Source: an uncultured Anaerolineae bacterium
Lineage (GTDB): Bacteria; Chloroflexota; Anaerolineae; Promineifilales; Promineifilaceae
Length of the DNA stretch: 64,000 nucleotides
Reading direction: 5' to 3'
Assembly: GCA_905479495.1 (NCBI GenBank)
Contig: CAJQMR010000013.1
Span: 248,001 to 312,000, forward strand
Shown piece after piece: positions 43,590-52,576 of this stretch (its first letter is position 1; each line of letters begins with the position of its first letter). Made by a program: the position numbers and the translations under genes. The notes beneath the pieces are model-generated. The model saw only the letters and a list, made by a program, of their open reading frames with translations. It did not search any database and had not been told where the DNA came from.

Positions 43590-43920
43590 AGGCTTGTTCC
43601 TCTAAAATGGTTAAGTTTATACTTGTCATTACTTCGACAGGCTCAGCACAAGCCTGACTGAAGCGCAGCGTAGTGAAGCTTTCCTAACCCATGTCCTTGC
43701 GGCGGACAAAGGTCAAATAATTATGAGTTCACAGGGATGCTTCACTTCGTTCAGCATGACAACGCCGCCTTCCATTTCCCTGAAACTTTCAAACAAGTAA
43801 ACATTTTGAAAAATCGTTTCTGGGAGAATTTTTGGCGGGTCAGGTTCAAAAGGGATGCGAAAAGATCGTGGGGATGAGTTTATCCATGATTGCCTCGTTT
43901 AGTTGGGAAATTAAAAAATA
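43590..43920. repeat. Intergenic region with REP-like repeats
   Basis: No gene. From about 43628 to 43680 and 43730 to 43765 there are pieces such as CTTCGACAGGCTCAGCAC and GCTTCACTTCGTTCAGCATG, of the REP-like kind scattered in many environmental genomes. The rest is plain AT-richer sequence. Confidence 0.55.
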
Positions 43921-46900
43921 TCAGGGAATGATAAGCAATTGATTGGCGGATACGGCCGTTTCCTCCCACACCCCATCACGCCAGGTAACTCGCACCTGCG
44001 CTGCCTCGTCAAAATTGCCTAACCCAAAATGCAGCCGGGGGTCTTCAGACGCCAGGTAGCTGCTGCCCACATGCCATTCCCGCCGCAGCATACGGCCGTC
44101 TGGCAGTTCAACTTCCACCACCGCGCCAGGATAAAAGCCGCTGAGCTGAATTTGCAGCCAGTTACCGGAGGCATGGTTGTTTTGCAGCAGCGCGGGTACA
44201 CCGCCAATGGTGTTGATCGCCACGTCCAGGTCACCGTCGTTGTCATAGTCGGCCATGGCACTGCCACGGGCCAGCAGCGGCCCCACACCATCTTCATGCA
44301 GCCCCACCGCACGCGTCCATTCGCGGAACTGGCCCGGCTTGCCTTCCTGCTGCATGTTGCCGTAAAAGCGCACCAGTTCAGGATCGCTGGCCAGGTTAGA
44401 GACGGGCACACGGCCGTTTACCGTCATCAAATCAATATCGCCATCCTGGTCAAAATCGGCAAAGTGGGTGCCCCAGCCGGTCATGTTGTTGCCCAGGCCG
44501 CTGATACCTACGCGGTAGGTGCTGTAACGAAAGACCAGCTCGCCACGCTCGTCTATCTCGTTGCGGTACAGCGCATTTAGCTCCGCTTCCCAGTTGGTGA
44601 CAAACAGGTCAAAACGGCCGTCGCCATCATAATCACCGCCGGTCACTCCCATACCGCTGCCAGAATCGCCAATGTCGGCGCTGAGGCTCAAATCTTCAAA
44701 ATGGAAACCGGCCGGGCTGTCGTCGGGAACGGCCGTATACATCCGGTTCGGTTGGCCGTCGTTGGCAATGTACAGTTCAAAATGGCCGTCACCATCCAAA
44801 TCGCTAAAAATAGCCCCCAGAGCGCGCTCTTCTCGCCTTAGCCCCACGTCGGCGGTTACCTCACGGAAGGTGCCGTCGCCGTTGTTGAGGTACATTCGGT
44901 CTGGCAAACCATAATAATCCTGCGGGAATGCGCCGCTGGGGTGCGGAATCTGGTTTTGCAAACTGATGTACGCACCCACAAACAGATCGGGCCAGCCATC
45001 GTTGTTCAAATCGGCCACGGCGGCGGCGCTGTTCCACTCCGGCGCGGCCAGGCCCGCGGCTTCCGCGCCTTCACTGAAGGTGCCATCGCCCTGGTTCCAC
45101 AGCAGCTTGTTAGGCCCGTCGGCGGTGATGTACAAATCGGGCCAGCCGTCCAGATTAAAGTCGGCGACGATGCAACCGTTACCGCGCAGAGCCAAATCGG
45201 TGCCGGTTTGAGCGGAAACGTCGCTGAACTGCCCTTGCTGATTGTGGAAAAGGGCATTTGTGGGCAGGCCGCCGTTATTTTGCCAGTAGCCCATTTCCTC
45301 CTCAGCGTAGCTGTTCACCAAATACAAATCCTGCCAGCCGTCCTGATCGTAGTCGATCCAGCACAGACCCGCACCCATCATGGCTACCGGATCGGCCGGG
45401 ATGCCGGTACGGAAGGCACCGTGCTGGAAGTTTAGCCCCACCTGCGCTGCCACATTGCTGAATTGCAGCGAGGTGATTTCGCTGGGATCGGGTGTGTTAT
45501 CAGATGCGGCCGTATTGCCACCATCAGCCACACCAGAAGGCACCGTCAGGCCTGTGGGCACCGGATCGAGCGGCAAACCGCTGGGCACCGCATCGGGAAT
45601 GAACTCATGCAAATCAACCGCTGCCGGATCGGTGAGCGATTGCAAAAAGGCCACCAGATCGCCAATTTCCTGCTCAGTCAGGGGCAGGCCGTTGATCAGT
45701 TCTGGGGCGGCGGTGGTAAGCTGGTCTTGGGGATTGTACGGCCGTACGCTGCTGTAAAAAGCGGGCGGCAAAAATTGGCTGGGATCGTAGCTGGCGGCCA
45801 TGTTGGCCATGTCGGCATGATGGGCAATTGCCAGTTCCAGCGTAGGATACGCCCCGCTGTGGAAGTACGGCGCGGTGAGTTCCACATTGCGCAGCGGCGC
45901 AGTGCGGAAGGTGAAGCGGTCACGGGCATCAAAGGTCACCGCCGCGTGGCCCCAATCGTCACGGCCTTCCGGCCCCTGCCCTTTGCCCGGCCCCAATTGG
46001 GGCACCAACAAATTGTAGAATTGCAAATCGGTGAACAGATCGCCCGCGTGGCAGGCGGCGCAGTTAACGGCCGTATTGCTTTCCCCATAAAAAATAAGCG
46101 CGCCGCGCTTCTGCTGCTCGGTCAGGGCAGTGGTGTCCCCGGCCAGATAATCATCCCAGGGCGCGTCGGTCATAATAAATTCACGTTCAAAGGCGGCGAT
46201 GGCCGCGACAACGGCCGTAATGTCTGGATTCGGCGTACCAAAAAGCGCCTCAAACTGTGCCGCATAGCCAGGATATTGCACCAGGCGCGCCATCAAGTCA
46301 CGGCGAATGCGCTCCGGCGGCAGATGGCCCAGCGTAGCCCCAGCCATCTCATGCAAGCTGGTGACGGGGAACATCGCCTGAGCCGCCAACGCATCCGTCA
46401 GCTGGCGCTGGTTGACCTGATTTTCCAGCGTAGTGACCACGCCAGCATAGCCATCAACACGGCCGTCCCAAAACTGCACAGGCAGCAGAGCACTGTTCAA
46501 AACGGTAGGCGAGTTGCGCGGCACAAACGCGCCAATAAATGGATTGTTGACGGTGAGATTTTCTTCCTCAGCGCCTAGATTCACCGTTTCCACAAATTCG
46601 CGCTGCGGCCCCAGCCCTTCCCCTCCCGTGCCGATAGGCAGTGCCCGGCCGTCGCCCATGGCCAAAGCGGGATGGTGGCAGGTGGCACAGCTAATGTTCT
46701 GATCACCAGACAGCACCGGATCAAAAAAGAGCTGCTGGCCCAACTTTACCAACGCGGGATCGTCTTCGGGGAGATCGCTGCCAGGATACGGCCGTAAACC
46801 TTGCTGCGCCACGACGGCGCGCAGAACCGCATCCAGATCCGTAAATTCCTGGCGTGTGGTGGCGACAGACTCACTGGCATCAGGGGCCGTCAGGCTTTCC

Positions 46901-47970
46901 TCTTCTGGCTGCCCCCAATACACCTCGATGATGTTGCCCTCAAACACCTGGCTGATGAGCAATGAGCCATCGGCGCGGGGCAGCACCGAAGTAGGAAAAT
47001 CAAGCCCATCGAGCACCAGCTCCAGTTCGCCATTGGTGGAGACGCGGCTAAGGCGGCCGCTGTTGGCCTGGTAACCCATGCCGCTAAAGCAGGAGGCATC
47101 GGGGCGAAAGCGGGCAAATTCCAACAGCCAGAGGGTGCCATCCGGCCCACGGGCCACGTCGATGGGCATGTTCAAGCCATCCACCACAATCCGCTCGTGG
47201 CGATCTTCGTCGATGGCGACCAACTGCCCACTGTCCGCAGGGTACGGGCAGCCCCCAAAAAGCGTTACAAAATATTCGTGCCCCACGCGCTCAATGCCCG
47301 TTGGCACAGGATCGATGCTGCTGTTTTCAACTTTTATTGAAGAAAAACGGTGAAAAAAGCGCGTCGTGCCATCCTCCGTTTCTTTGGCCACGCCATTGCC
47401 GCTGGCGTCGCTGACCACGGGGATGCCTTGGGCATCAAACGTCATGTCGAATGGATTGATGAGTTGGACGTTGTTGAGTGGCTCCATCCGCAGGGTCATG
47501 CTTTCGGCAGTGAGGGGGGTTTCCGGCAGCGTGAAACCACCGGAGGCGGGCAGTGCGTAGAGAGCGCCAAGGTTAAAGTAAGCGGTGTAGAGGGTACGGC
47601 CGTCTGGCGATAATTTCACAAAGGGCACACCGGATAAATCGCCAGAATCCCGTCCGCTGGGTAGGCCGCTAATCAAACGCCCCACCTGCCCATCCGGCAT
47701 AATCAGCGACACACCCGCCGAAAAATCATCCTTGCCCGTACCTTCTTCGGCTACCAAAACACCCCCGTCTGGCATTTCAGCCATCCCAGCGGGATTTAGC
47801 AAACCATTGGCAAATTCGCGGGTGAGCAAAACCGGGTCTGGCTCTGGCGCAGGCTGGCAGGCGGCAAGTAGAAAAATTAGGAACACAGAGAGCCATAGAG
47901 GGGATACAGAGTTGTGCAGAGAAAACCTCAAATCATGGGCTTCTGCTTGTTGCTGCTCAAAAGTTTTCAT
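43921..47970 (-). CDS. Secreted fusion: beta-propeller, di-heme cytochrome c peroxidase (MauG type), FG-GAP, ASPIC/UnbV
   Basis: A 1349-residue exported protein. A hydrophobic segment with lipobox LLAAC (about residue 38) indicates a lipoprotein. Domains in order: NHL/sorbosone-dehydrogenase-like propeller (about 45-360, ending SVLPRADGSLLIS); di-heme peroxidase with CATCH at 428-432 and CAACH at 637-641, and the partner blocks NSPTVLN, FWDGR and APYFHSGAYPTL; FG-GAP/VCBS repeats (about 840-1240; repeated DFNLDGWPDLYI and DLNNDGWPDLFV, Ca-binding loops); and an ASPIC/UnbV tail (GAVVEVELPDGRML, ending TWRDG). Each part is known separately; all in one chain is unusual. Role inferred: surface oxidase or peroxidase with sugar or alcohol-related sensing. 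It starts 2 bp after the phosphodiesterase stop. Part of the signal peptide is encoded by an ACACAGAG-type repeat. Confidence 0.88.
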   Translation of the reverse strand: MKTFEQQQAEAHDLRFSLHNSVSPLWLSVFLIFLLAACQPAPEPDPVLLTREFANGLLNPAGMAEMPDGGVLVAEEGTGKDDFSAGVSLIMPDGQVGRLISGLPSGRDSGDLSGVPFVKLSPDGRTLYTAYFNLGALYALPASGGFTLPETPLTAESMTLRMEPLNNVQLINPFDMTFDAQGIPVVSDASGNGVAKETEDGTTRFFHRFSSIKVENSSIDPVPTGIERVGHEYFVTLFGGCPYPADSGQLVAIDEDRHERIVVDGLNMPIDVARGPDGTLWLLEFARFRPDASCFSGMGYQANSGRLSRVSTNGELELVLDGLDFPTSVLPRADGSLLISQVFEGNIIEVYWGQPEEESLTAPDASESVATTRQEFTDLDAVLRAVVAQQGLRPYPGSDLPEDDPALVKLGQQLFFDPVLSGDQNISCATCHHPALAMGDGRALPIGTGGEGLGPQREFVETVNLGAEEENLTVNNPFIGAFVPRNSPTVLNSALLPVQFWDGRVDGYAGVVTTLENQVNQRQLTDALAAQAMFPVTSLHEMAGATLGHLPPERIRRDLMARLVQYPGYAAQFEALFGTPNPDITAVVAAIAAFEREFIMTDAPWDDYLAGDTTALTEQQKRGALIFYGESNTAVNCAACHAGDLFTDLQFYNLLVPQLGPGKGQGPEGRDDWGHAAVTFDARDRFTFRTAPLRNVELTAPYFHSGAYPTLELAIAHHADMANMAASYDPSQFLPPAFYSSVRPYNPQDQLTTAAPELINGLPLTEQEIGDLVAFLQSLTDPAAVDLHEFIPDAVPSGLPLDPVPTGLTVPSGVADGGNTAASDNTPDPSEITSLQFSNVAAQVGLNFQHGAFRTGIPADPVAMMGAGLCWIDYDQDGWQDLYLVNSYAEEEMGYWQNNGGLPTNALFHNQQGQFSDVSAQTGTDLALRGNGCIVADFNLDGWPDLYITADGPNKLLWNQGDGTFSEGAEAAGLAAPEWNSAAAVADLNNDGWPDLFVGAYISLQNQIPHPSGAFPQDYYGLPDRMYLNNGDGTFREVTADVGLRREERALGAIFSDLDGDGHFELYIANDGQPNRMYTAVPDDSPAGFHFEDLSLSADIGDSGSGMGVTGGDYDGDGRFDLFVTNWEAELNALYRNEIDERGELVFRYSTYRVGISGLGNNMTGWGTHFADFDQDGDIDLMTVNGRVPVSNLASDPELVRFYGNMQQEGKPGQFREWTRAVGLHEDGVGPLLARGSAMADYDNDGDLDVAINTIGGVPALLQNNHASGNWLQIQLSGFYPGAVVEVELPDGRMLRREWHVGSSYLASEDPRLHFGLGNFDEAAQVRVTWRDGVWEETAVSANQLLIIP

Positions 47971-47971
47971 C

Positions 47972-49018
47972 TCAAGGTAAGTTTAGCAGGAGATCCGGGC
48001 GATCCGAAATAATGCCGTCCACACCCCAGTCGATCAGCCGCTGCATATCTGCGATCTCGTTCACGGTCCAGGGAATGACCAGCAGCCCTTCCTCATGCGC
48101 TTTGGTGACTAATTCGGCCGTCACATCTTTCTGATTGGGCGACCAAATGTCAAATTTGTAGGCAGCGTACACATCCACCTTGGCTTCCCCGCCAGTGGTA
48201 AGAGCCGCCAGGCGAATCTCACTATCAATGTCGCGGATGGTACGCAGGGAGCGATGGTCAAAGCTTTGAATGATGATGCGATTGGTGAGGGAACGGCCGT
48301 TAACGATTTCCAATATTGCCAGTTCAAACAGCCCTGCTTCACCACCGGTAAAGCCATCGTCAATATATTCGGGATGATCGGCCTCGCGCTTGGTTTCGAT
48401 GTTGAACTGCACGGTGGCGGCGTTGCTACGCTGCGCCTCAGTTTTTAGCTCCGAGTTGGCGTACGCTTCCACAAAATCAAGCAGTTCCTTCAAGGTGATG
48501 ATCCGATAATCATTCCCGGCGAGCTGGCTGGAAACGGCCGTTTGCTCAGGAAAACGCTCACTGTCCGGGTTCAAATCACAAATGTATGACTGCACCACCG
48601 ACAGTGGCTGCTGGCTAATAAAAATGCGCCGCAACGGGTTGCGCGGATCGGGCGCGTCTGGGTCTGCCGGATCGTCTGCCAGGCGGCATTTGCTGTCATC
48701 AAGGATGGGATCGTGCCAGACCACCACCTCACCGTCCTGCGTGAAGTGCAAATCCAGCTCTAACGTGGTCACGCCCAAATCGAGGGCGGTTTCAAACGCA
48801 GGCAAAGTGTTCTCTGGACGCAAGCCACGCGTTCCGCGATGCCCTTCGGCATCAAAGTCGGGCGGCAAATTACCCACGCCCACAAAAGATAAAGATGTTG
48901 CATCAGAAGCCATCGTTTCTGGCTGCTCCGTCTGGCTGGCCGAACCACAGGCCAAAAGAAAAAGCGGCAGCATGAAGAAAACCATTCGTTTCATCCACTG
49001 CTGGCATTGTTTAAGCAT
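47972..49018 (-). CDS. Glycerophosphodiester phosphodiesterase, lipoprotein
   Basis: A 348-residue secreted GDPD. Signal peptide with lipobox FLLAC (about residue 24). The catalytic TIM-barrel motifs are evident: GHRGTRGLRPENTLPAF (first His), TLELDLHFTQDGEVVVWHD (acidic metal ligands and second His), FNIETK, and the closing WTVNEIADMQRLIDWGVDG / SDRPDLL. It splits glycerophosphodiesters to glycerol-3-phosphate and alcohol outside the membrane. The UgpB-like binding protein, its permeases and a glycerol-kinase-type gene are upstream on the same strand, so the products can be imported and used. Confidence 0.93.
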   Translation of the reverse strand: MLKQCQQWMKRMVFFMLPLFLLACGSASQTEQPETMASDATSLSFVGVGNLPPDFDAEGHRGTRGLRPENTLPAFETALDLGVTTLELDLHFTQDGEVVVWHDPILDDSKCRLADDPADPDAPDPRNPLRRIFISQQPLSVVQSYICDLNPDSERFPEQTAVSSQLAGNDYRIITLKELLDFVEAYANSELKTEAQRSNAATVQFNIETKREADHPEYIDDGFTGGEAGLFELAILEIVNGRSLTNRIIIQSFDHRSLRTIRDIDSEIRLAALTTGGEAKVDVYAAYKFDIWSPNQKDVTAELVTKAHEEGLLVIPWTVNEIADMQRLIDWGVDGIISDRPDLLLNLP

Positions 49019-49062
49019 TCACATTCATCCAGCGAGGCGTAAAATCCTCGGCTACGAAAAAG

Positions 49063-49098
49063 AAAGGGAGGCAGATCGGGTTCGATCTGCCTCCCTTT
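49063..49098 (-). terminator. Strong hairpin terminator after ugpB
   Basis: 16-bp perfect arms AAAGGGAGGCAGATCG / complement (49063-49078, 49083-49098), 4-nt loop, followed on the minus strand by TTTCTTTTT. Rho-independent terminator for ugpB; the downstream GDPD gene would need read-through or its own promoter. Confidence 0.88.
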
Positions 49099-49117
49099 TT
49101 AAGCTAAATCCGGGTGA

Positions 49118-50581
49118 TTATTCAAAGAAAGCGTTGTAGTCAGCCAGTTCCTGGTTGGCTTTTTCAGCAGCAACGTCCAGGGCTTCCTGGGCCGTCATGC
49201 CGTCATCCAACACGCCACTGTAAGCTTCTACAATCAAACGGCGAATGGCTGGGGATGGTCCCGCCCGGCCGCCCAACACAGCGTAGTTCGGACTGCCGTC
49301 GTCCAGCGTTGTTTTGGTGCTTTCCAGCTGGTTGATGGCGGTTACGAAGTTCGGGTTTTCATCCCAAAAGGCGGTCAACTCAGCATTGCCGCTGATGTCG
49401 GTGCGTACTGGGAAGTAGCCGGTGCCAGTGTGCCAGGTCACCTGCTGGGCTTCCTCAGCCATGAACTTCATGAACTGCCAGGCAGCGGCGTTGGTCGCCT
49501 CATCGCCAGAGTCGATGAGCCACAAAGCGGCACCACCGATAACCACACCATTGCGGTCGCCCGCGCTGTCAGCGTAAGGAATGAACATCGTACCAACTTC
49601 AAATTCAGCACCATCTTGCAAACCACGCGTACCGGCGGTGGAGTCAAACATCATGGCAGCTTCGCCAGAAAGGAAAACGGTGTCGGTGTCGGTCCAGGTA
49701 TTACCCAGGTTGGGCGAGTAGCCATCAGCAATCAGGCCGGTAAGGAAGTCGAAGACCTCCACGCCAACACCCTGGTTGAACATGACCTCGGTGGCCCGCC
49801 CGGTACGGCCGTTGTCATTATTGAAGTACAAACCACCACTGTTGGCCAGAATCTGCTCGAAGTACCAGCCAACCTGACCCAAAGCGATGCAGTATTCCGT
49901 TTCGCCACTGGCCTGGATGGCATCACAAGCAGCCAGCATCTCGCTGAAAGACCAGCTCGTGCCATCTGCCGGGGGCTCAACGCCAGCCGCAGCAAACATA
50001 TCTTTGTTGTAGAACAAGATAGGTGTGGAGCTGTTGAAAGCCATCGCCACCATGCCGGTGCCATCGCCATAGTAATCGGCCACAGCAGGCACAAAGACGC
50101 TGGAATCGTAGCCATCAGCGGCCATCAGATCGTGCGCCGGAATCAGGCGACCGGTGTCGATCATGGTTTGAGAAGCGAGATCGAAGTTTTGCACAATGTT
50201 AGGCGCTGTGTCGGTCTCAAAGGCGGCCAGCAAGGCGTTGTAGGTGTCATCGTAGCTACCCTGGTAGGTAGCGTTGACCACAATGCCGTCCTGGCTGTCG
50301 TTGAAGCGGCCCACCAGTTCATCTACCACGACGCCCAGATCGTCGGCCATGGCATGCCAGAACTCAAGGGTAATGACTTCGTCAGCCATTGCTTCTTCTT
50401 CGGCGGGGGCTGCAGTGTCTTCTGTTGCGGTGTCTTCGGCAACGGCCGAATCTTCCGTGTCGGCTGCCGTGTCTTCCGTGGTGTCGGCTGGTTCATCGGC
50501 CGTATCACCACCGCCGCATGCAGCCAGCACCAAAGCTAAAGCCAGCAGCAGCATCCAATATTTAAGCATTTTTTTAAACAT
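49118..50581 (-). CDS. ugpB: UgpB-like glycerol-3-phosphate ABC binding protein
   Basis: A 487-residue extracellular binding lipoprotein (lipobox VLAAC, about residue 21) with a 45-residue acidic low-complexity linker of Asp, Thr, Ala and Glu. The mature domain starts EVITLEFWHAMADDLG and continues with FNDSQDGIVVNATYQGSYDD and NALLAAFETDTAPNIVQ, which follow the E. coli UgpB pattern closely. Predicted to bind sn-glycerol-3-phosphate or glycerophosphodiesters. The gene lies after ugpE with an intervening stable hairpin, as expected for a binding protein made in excess over its permeases. Confidence 0.9.
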   Translation of the reverse strand: MFKKMLKYWMLLLALALVLAACGGGDTADEPADTTEDTAADTEDSAVAEDTATEDTAAPAEEEAMADEVITLEFWHAMADDLGVVVDELVGRFNDSQDGIVVNATYQGSYDDTYNALLAAFETDTAPNIVQNFDLASQTMIDTGRLIPAHDLMAADGYDSSVFVPAVADYYGDGTGMVAMAFNSSTPILFYNKDMFAAAGVEPPADGTSWSFSEMLAACDAIQASGETEYCIALGQVGWYFEQILANSGGLYFNNDNGRTGRATEVMFNQGVGVEVFDFLTGLIADGYSPNLGNTWTDTDTVFLSGEAAMMFDSTAGTRGLQDGAEFEVGTMFIPYADSAGDRNGVVIGGAALWLIDSGDEATNAAAWQFMKFMAEEAQQVTWHTGTGYFPVRTDISGNAELTAFWDENPNFVTAINQLESTKTTLDDGSPNYAVLGGRAGPSPAIRRLIVEAYSGVLDDGMTAQEALDVAAEKANQELADYNAFFE

Positions 50582-50715
50582 AGTTCCTCCAGTTTAATTG
50601 ACTTGTGCGTCACAAAATTGTAAACGCAACCACTTTTCCAAAGGGGTGCCAAATGGCAATCCCCAAACACCAGACACATCCCGGGTTAGTGTCCAGTGGT
50701 GAAAACATATTCCTT

Positions 50716-50748
50716 AGATTGGGCCAATCTGGCAGATTGGCCCAATCT
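50716..50748 (-). terminator. Intercistronic hairpin between ugpE and ugpB
   Basis: 15-bp perfect arms AGATTGGGCCAATCT / AGATTGGCCCAATCT (50716-50730, 50734-50748) with a 3-nt loop; no U-run. Likely mRNA-processing or stabilising element that sets the permease to binding-protein ratio. Confidence 0.65.
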
Positions 50749-50757
50749 CGGTAAGCT

Positions 50758-51669
50758 TTATCCTTTCAGCCCTGTCATGGCAATGCCTTTAACGAGCTGT
50801 CGGTTAGCAATTAAAAAGATTAACAAGGTGGGCAGCAAAACAATGACCGCACCAGCCATCAACGCCCCCCAGTTTGTGCCGCGTTCCTGGTTAGCTAGAA
50901 AAAAGCGAATACCAATCTGAACGGTGCGCATTTCTGTTTCGTTGGTAATGATAAGCGGCCACAAATATTGGCTCCAGGCACCTAAAAAGGAAAAGATAGC
51001 AAAGGCGCTGATTGAGCCACCACTGAGCGGCACCACAATTTGCCACAAAAAGCGAAAGTTACCGGCCCCATCAATGCGGGCTGAGTCGTGTAAATCTTTG
51101 GGCAGGGACAGGAAAAATTGCCGCAGCAAAAAGACGCCAAAGGCGCTGGCCAAAAAAGGCACCGTGAGGCCAAAGTACGTATTGGCCCCCACGTTGTTGC
51201 ACAGATTGGCCGTTTCGCCGAGCAGGGCAAAACATCGCTCAGGCAGCTCACTGACCATGATAAAGTTGGGAATAAAGGTGAGCTGAAACGGCACCATCAA
51301 GCTGCCCAAAATCAAATAAAATAGCAGGTCACGGCCCTTAAACTCTAAAAACGAGAAGGCAAACGCGGCCAAAACGCTAAAAACAACCTGGCAAATTACA
51401 ATCACGCCAGATTGAATGAAGCTGTTGAGCAAGTAACGGCCGAATGGCGTTGCATTCCAGGCGGTAACGTAATTTTCAAACGTCCATTCACGCGGCAAGA
51501 GCGTATGTGGATTCGCAGAGATGTCTTGCAGCGATTTAAAGCTAGTAAAAAGGGCAATGATGATTGGCGTAGCCACGATTAACCCGATCACCAGCAGAAA
51601 GATTTGCATGGACAAATCGGTTGGGGAAATTCTGCGTTTTGGTTTGGATGTGGGCATGGGAACTGTCAT
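50758..51669 (-). CDS. ugpE: ABC permease, UgpE-like
   Basis: A 303-residue inner-membrane permease with six helices. The cytoplasmic coupling motif (EAA loop) reads DSARIDGAGNFRFLWQIVVP. The short N-terminal tail is basic (SKPKRR). ATG overlaps the ugpA stop as ATGA, indicating translational coupling. The family (MalG/UgpE type) pairs with a UgpA-like subunit. No ATPase gene is present here, so a shared MsmK/UgpC-type ATPase elsewhere is expected. Confidence 0.9.
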   Translation of the reverse strand: MTVPMPTSKPKRRISPTDLSMQIFLLVIGLIVATPIIIALFTSFKSLQDISANPHTLLPREWTFENYVTAWNATPFGRYLLNSFIQSGVIVICQVVFSVLAAFAFSFLEFKGRDLLFYLILGSLMVPFQLTFIPNFIMVSELPERCFALLGETANLCNNVGANTYFGLTVPFLASAFGVFLLRQFFLSLPKDLHDSARIDGAGNFRFLWQIVVPLSGGSISAFAIFSFLGAWSQYLWPLIITNETEMRTVQIGIRFFLANQERGTNWGALMAGAVIVLLPTLLIFLIANRQLVKGIAMTGLKG

Positions 51670-52559
51670 GAGTAATGGACCCTCCGGCCAAATCCACGGA
51701 ATTGGATAATGGACATGACGAGGATAAGCAGCGCCAGCAGGTAAGCCTGGGCCGAAGCGTACCCTCGGAACGGGGTGCCAACAAAGGCATCCACAAAAAT
51801 GGCGTAAATCATGTTGGTGGTGGCCTGACCTGGCCCCCCGTCCGTCAAAATGTTAATCTCGCCAAAGGTTTGCAGGCTGTTGATAACGTTGATGATGACC
51901 AGGAAGAAAAGCGTGGGCGACAGCAGCGGCAAAGTGATATGGCGCACGCGGTGCCACAGGTTGGCCCCATCCACTTTGGCCGCTTCGTAGTAGGTGGCAT
52001 CAATATTTTGCACCCCGGCCAGGGCGATGATGACGTTAAACCCCAACTGACGCCAGACGACGGCAAAGGTGACGGCCACTAAGGCCCAATCCTTCGAGGT
52101 GAGCCAGTTGACCGGTTCAAAACCCAGCAGGCCAATCCAATGATTCATATAGCCTGTAGCCGGATTGTACATCCAGCGGAAAATGACACCGGTGACGGCG
52201 CTGCTGATGACAATGGGCACAAAAATGAGCAGACGATGCAGCCAGGAGAGGCGTGCCAATGGGTAAGCCAGGGCAATGGCCAAGGCCACGGCAATAATGA
52301 TGCCGGTTGGCACAGTGCCTAGCGTAAACAGCAACGATACTTTTAGATTGTTATAATATTCGCCTCCGGTAACTAATTCATTCCACAGGCGCTGGTAATT
52401 TTCCAGCCCAACCTCGCGCACGACGCCGCCAAAAGGGGCGACGCGTGTCAGGCTCATCTGGAAGGAACTGATAATTGGCCAGAAGACGAAGATGCCCAAA
52501 ATGATGAGCGTGGGTGCCAAGTAGATATATCCTTCTAAAGCTTTGAGGACCTTTTTCAA
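51666..52559 (-). CDS. ugpA: ABC permease, UgpA-like
   Basis: A 297-residue permease with six helices and EAA loop EAAKVDGANLWHRVRHITLP. I place the start at TTG 52559 because AAGGAGG lies 5 nt upstream and after the kinase stop; an ATG 14 codons further up (52601) would lie inside the kinase gene. The protein begins with a basic stretch then the first helix IYLAPTLIILGIFVFWP. Forms the transmembrane channel with the downstream UgpE. Confidence 0.9.
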   Translation of the reverse strand: MKKVLKALEGYIYLAPTLIILGIFVFWPIISSFQMSLTRVAPFGGVVREVGLENYQRLWNELVTGGEYYNNLKVSLLFTLGTVPTGIIIAVALAIALAYPLARLSWLHRLLIFVPIVISSAVTGVIFRWMYNPATGYMNHWIGLLGFEPVNWLTSKDWALVAVTFAVVWRQLGFNVIIALAGVQNIDATYYEAAKVDGANLWHRVRHITLPLLSPTLFFLVIINVINSLQTFGEINILTDGGPGQATTNMIYAIFVDAFVGTPFRGYASAQAYLLALLILVMSIIQFRGFGRRVHYS

Positions 52560-52576
52560 TACTTCCTCCTTCTTTG

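Noticed and set aside
45463..46578. 371-codon plus-strand ORF opposite the peroxidase fusion
   Set aside because: Antisense shadow; the minus strand carries clear haem motifs in frame.
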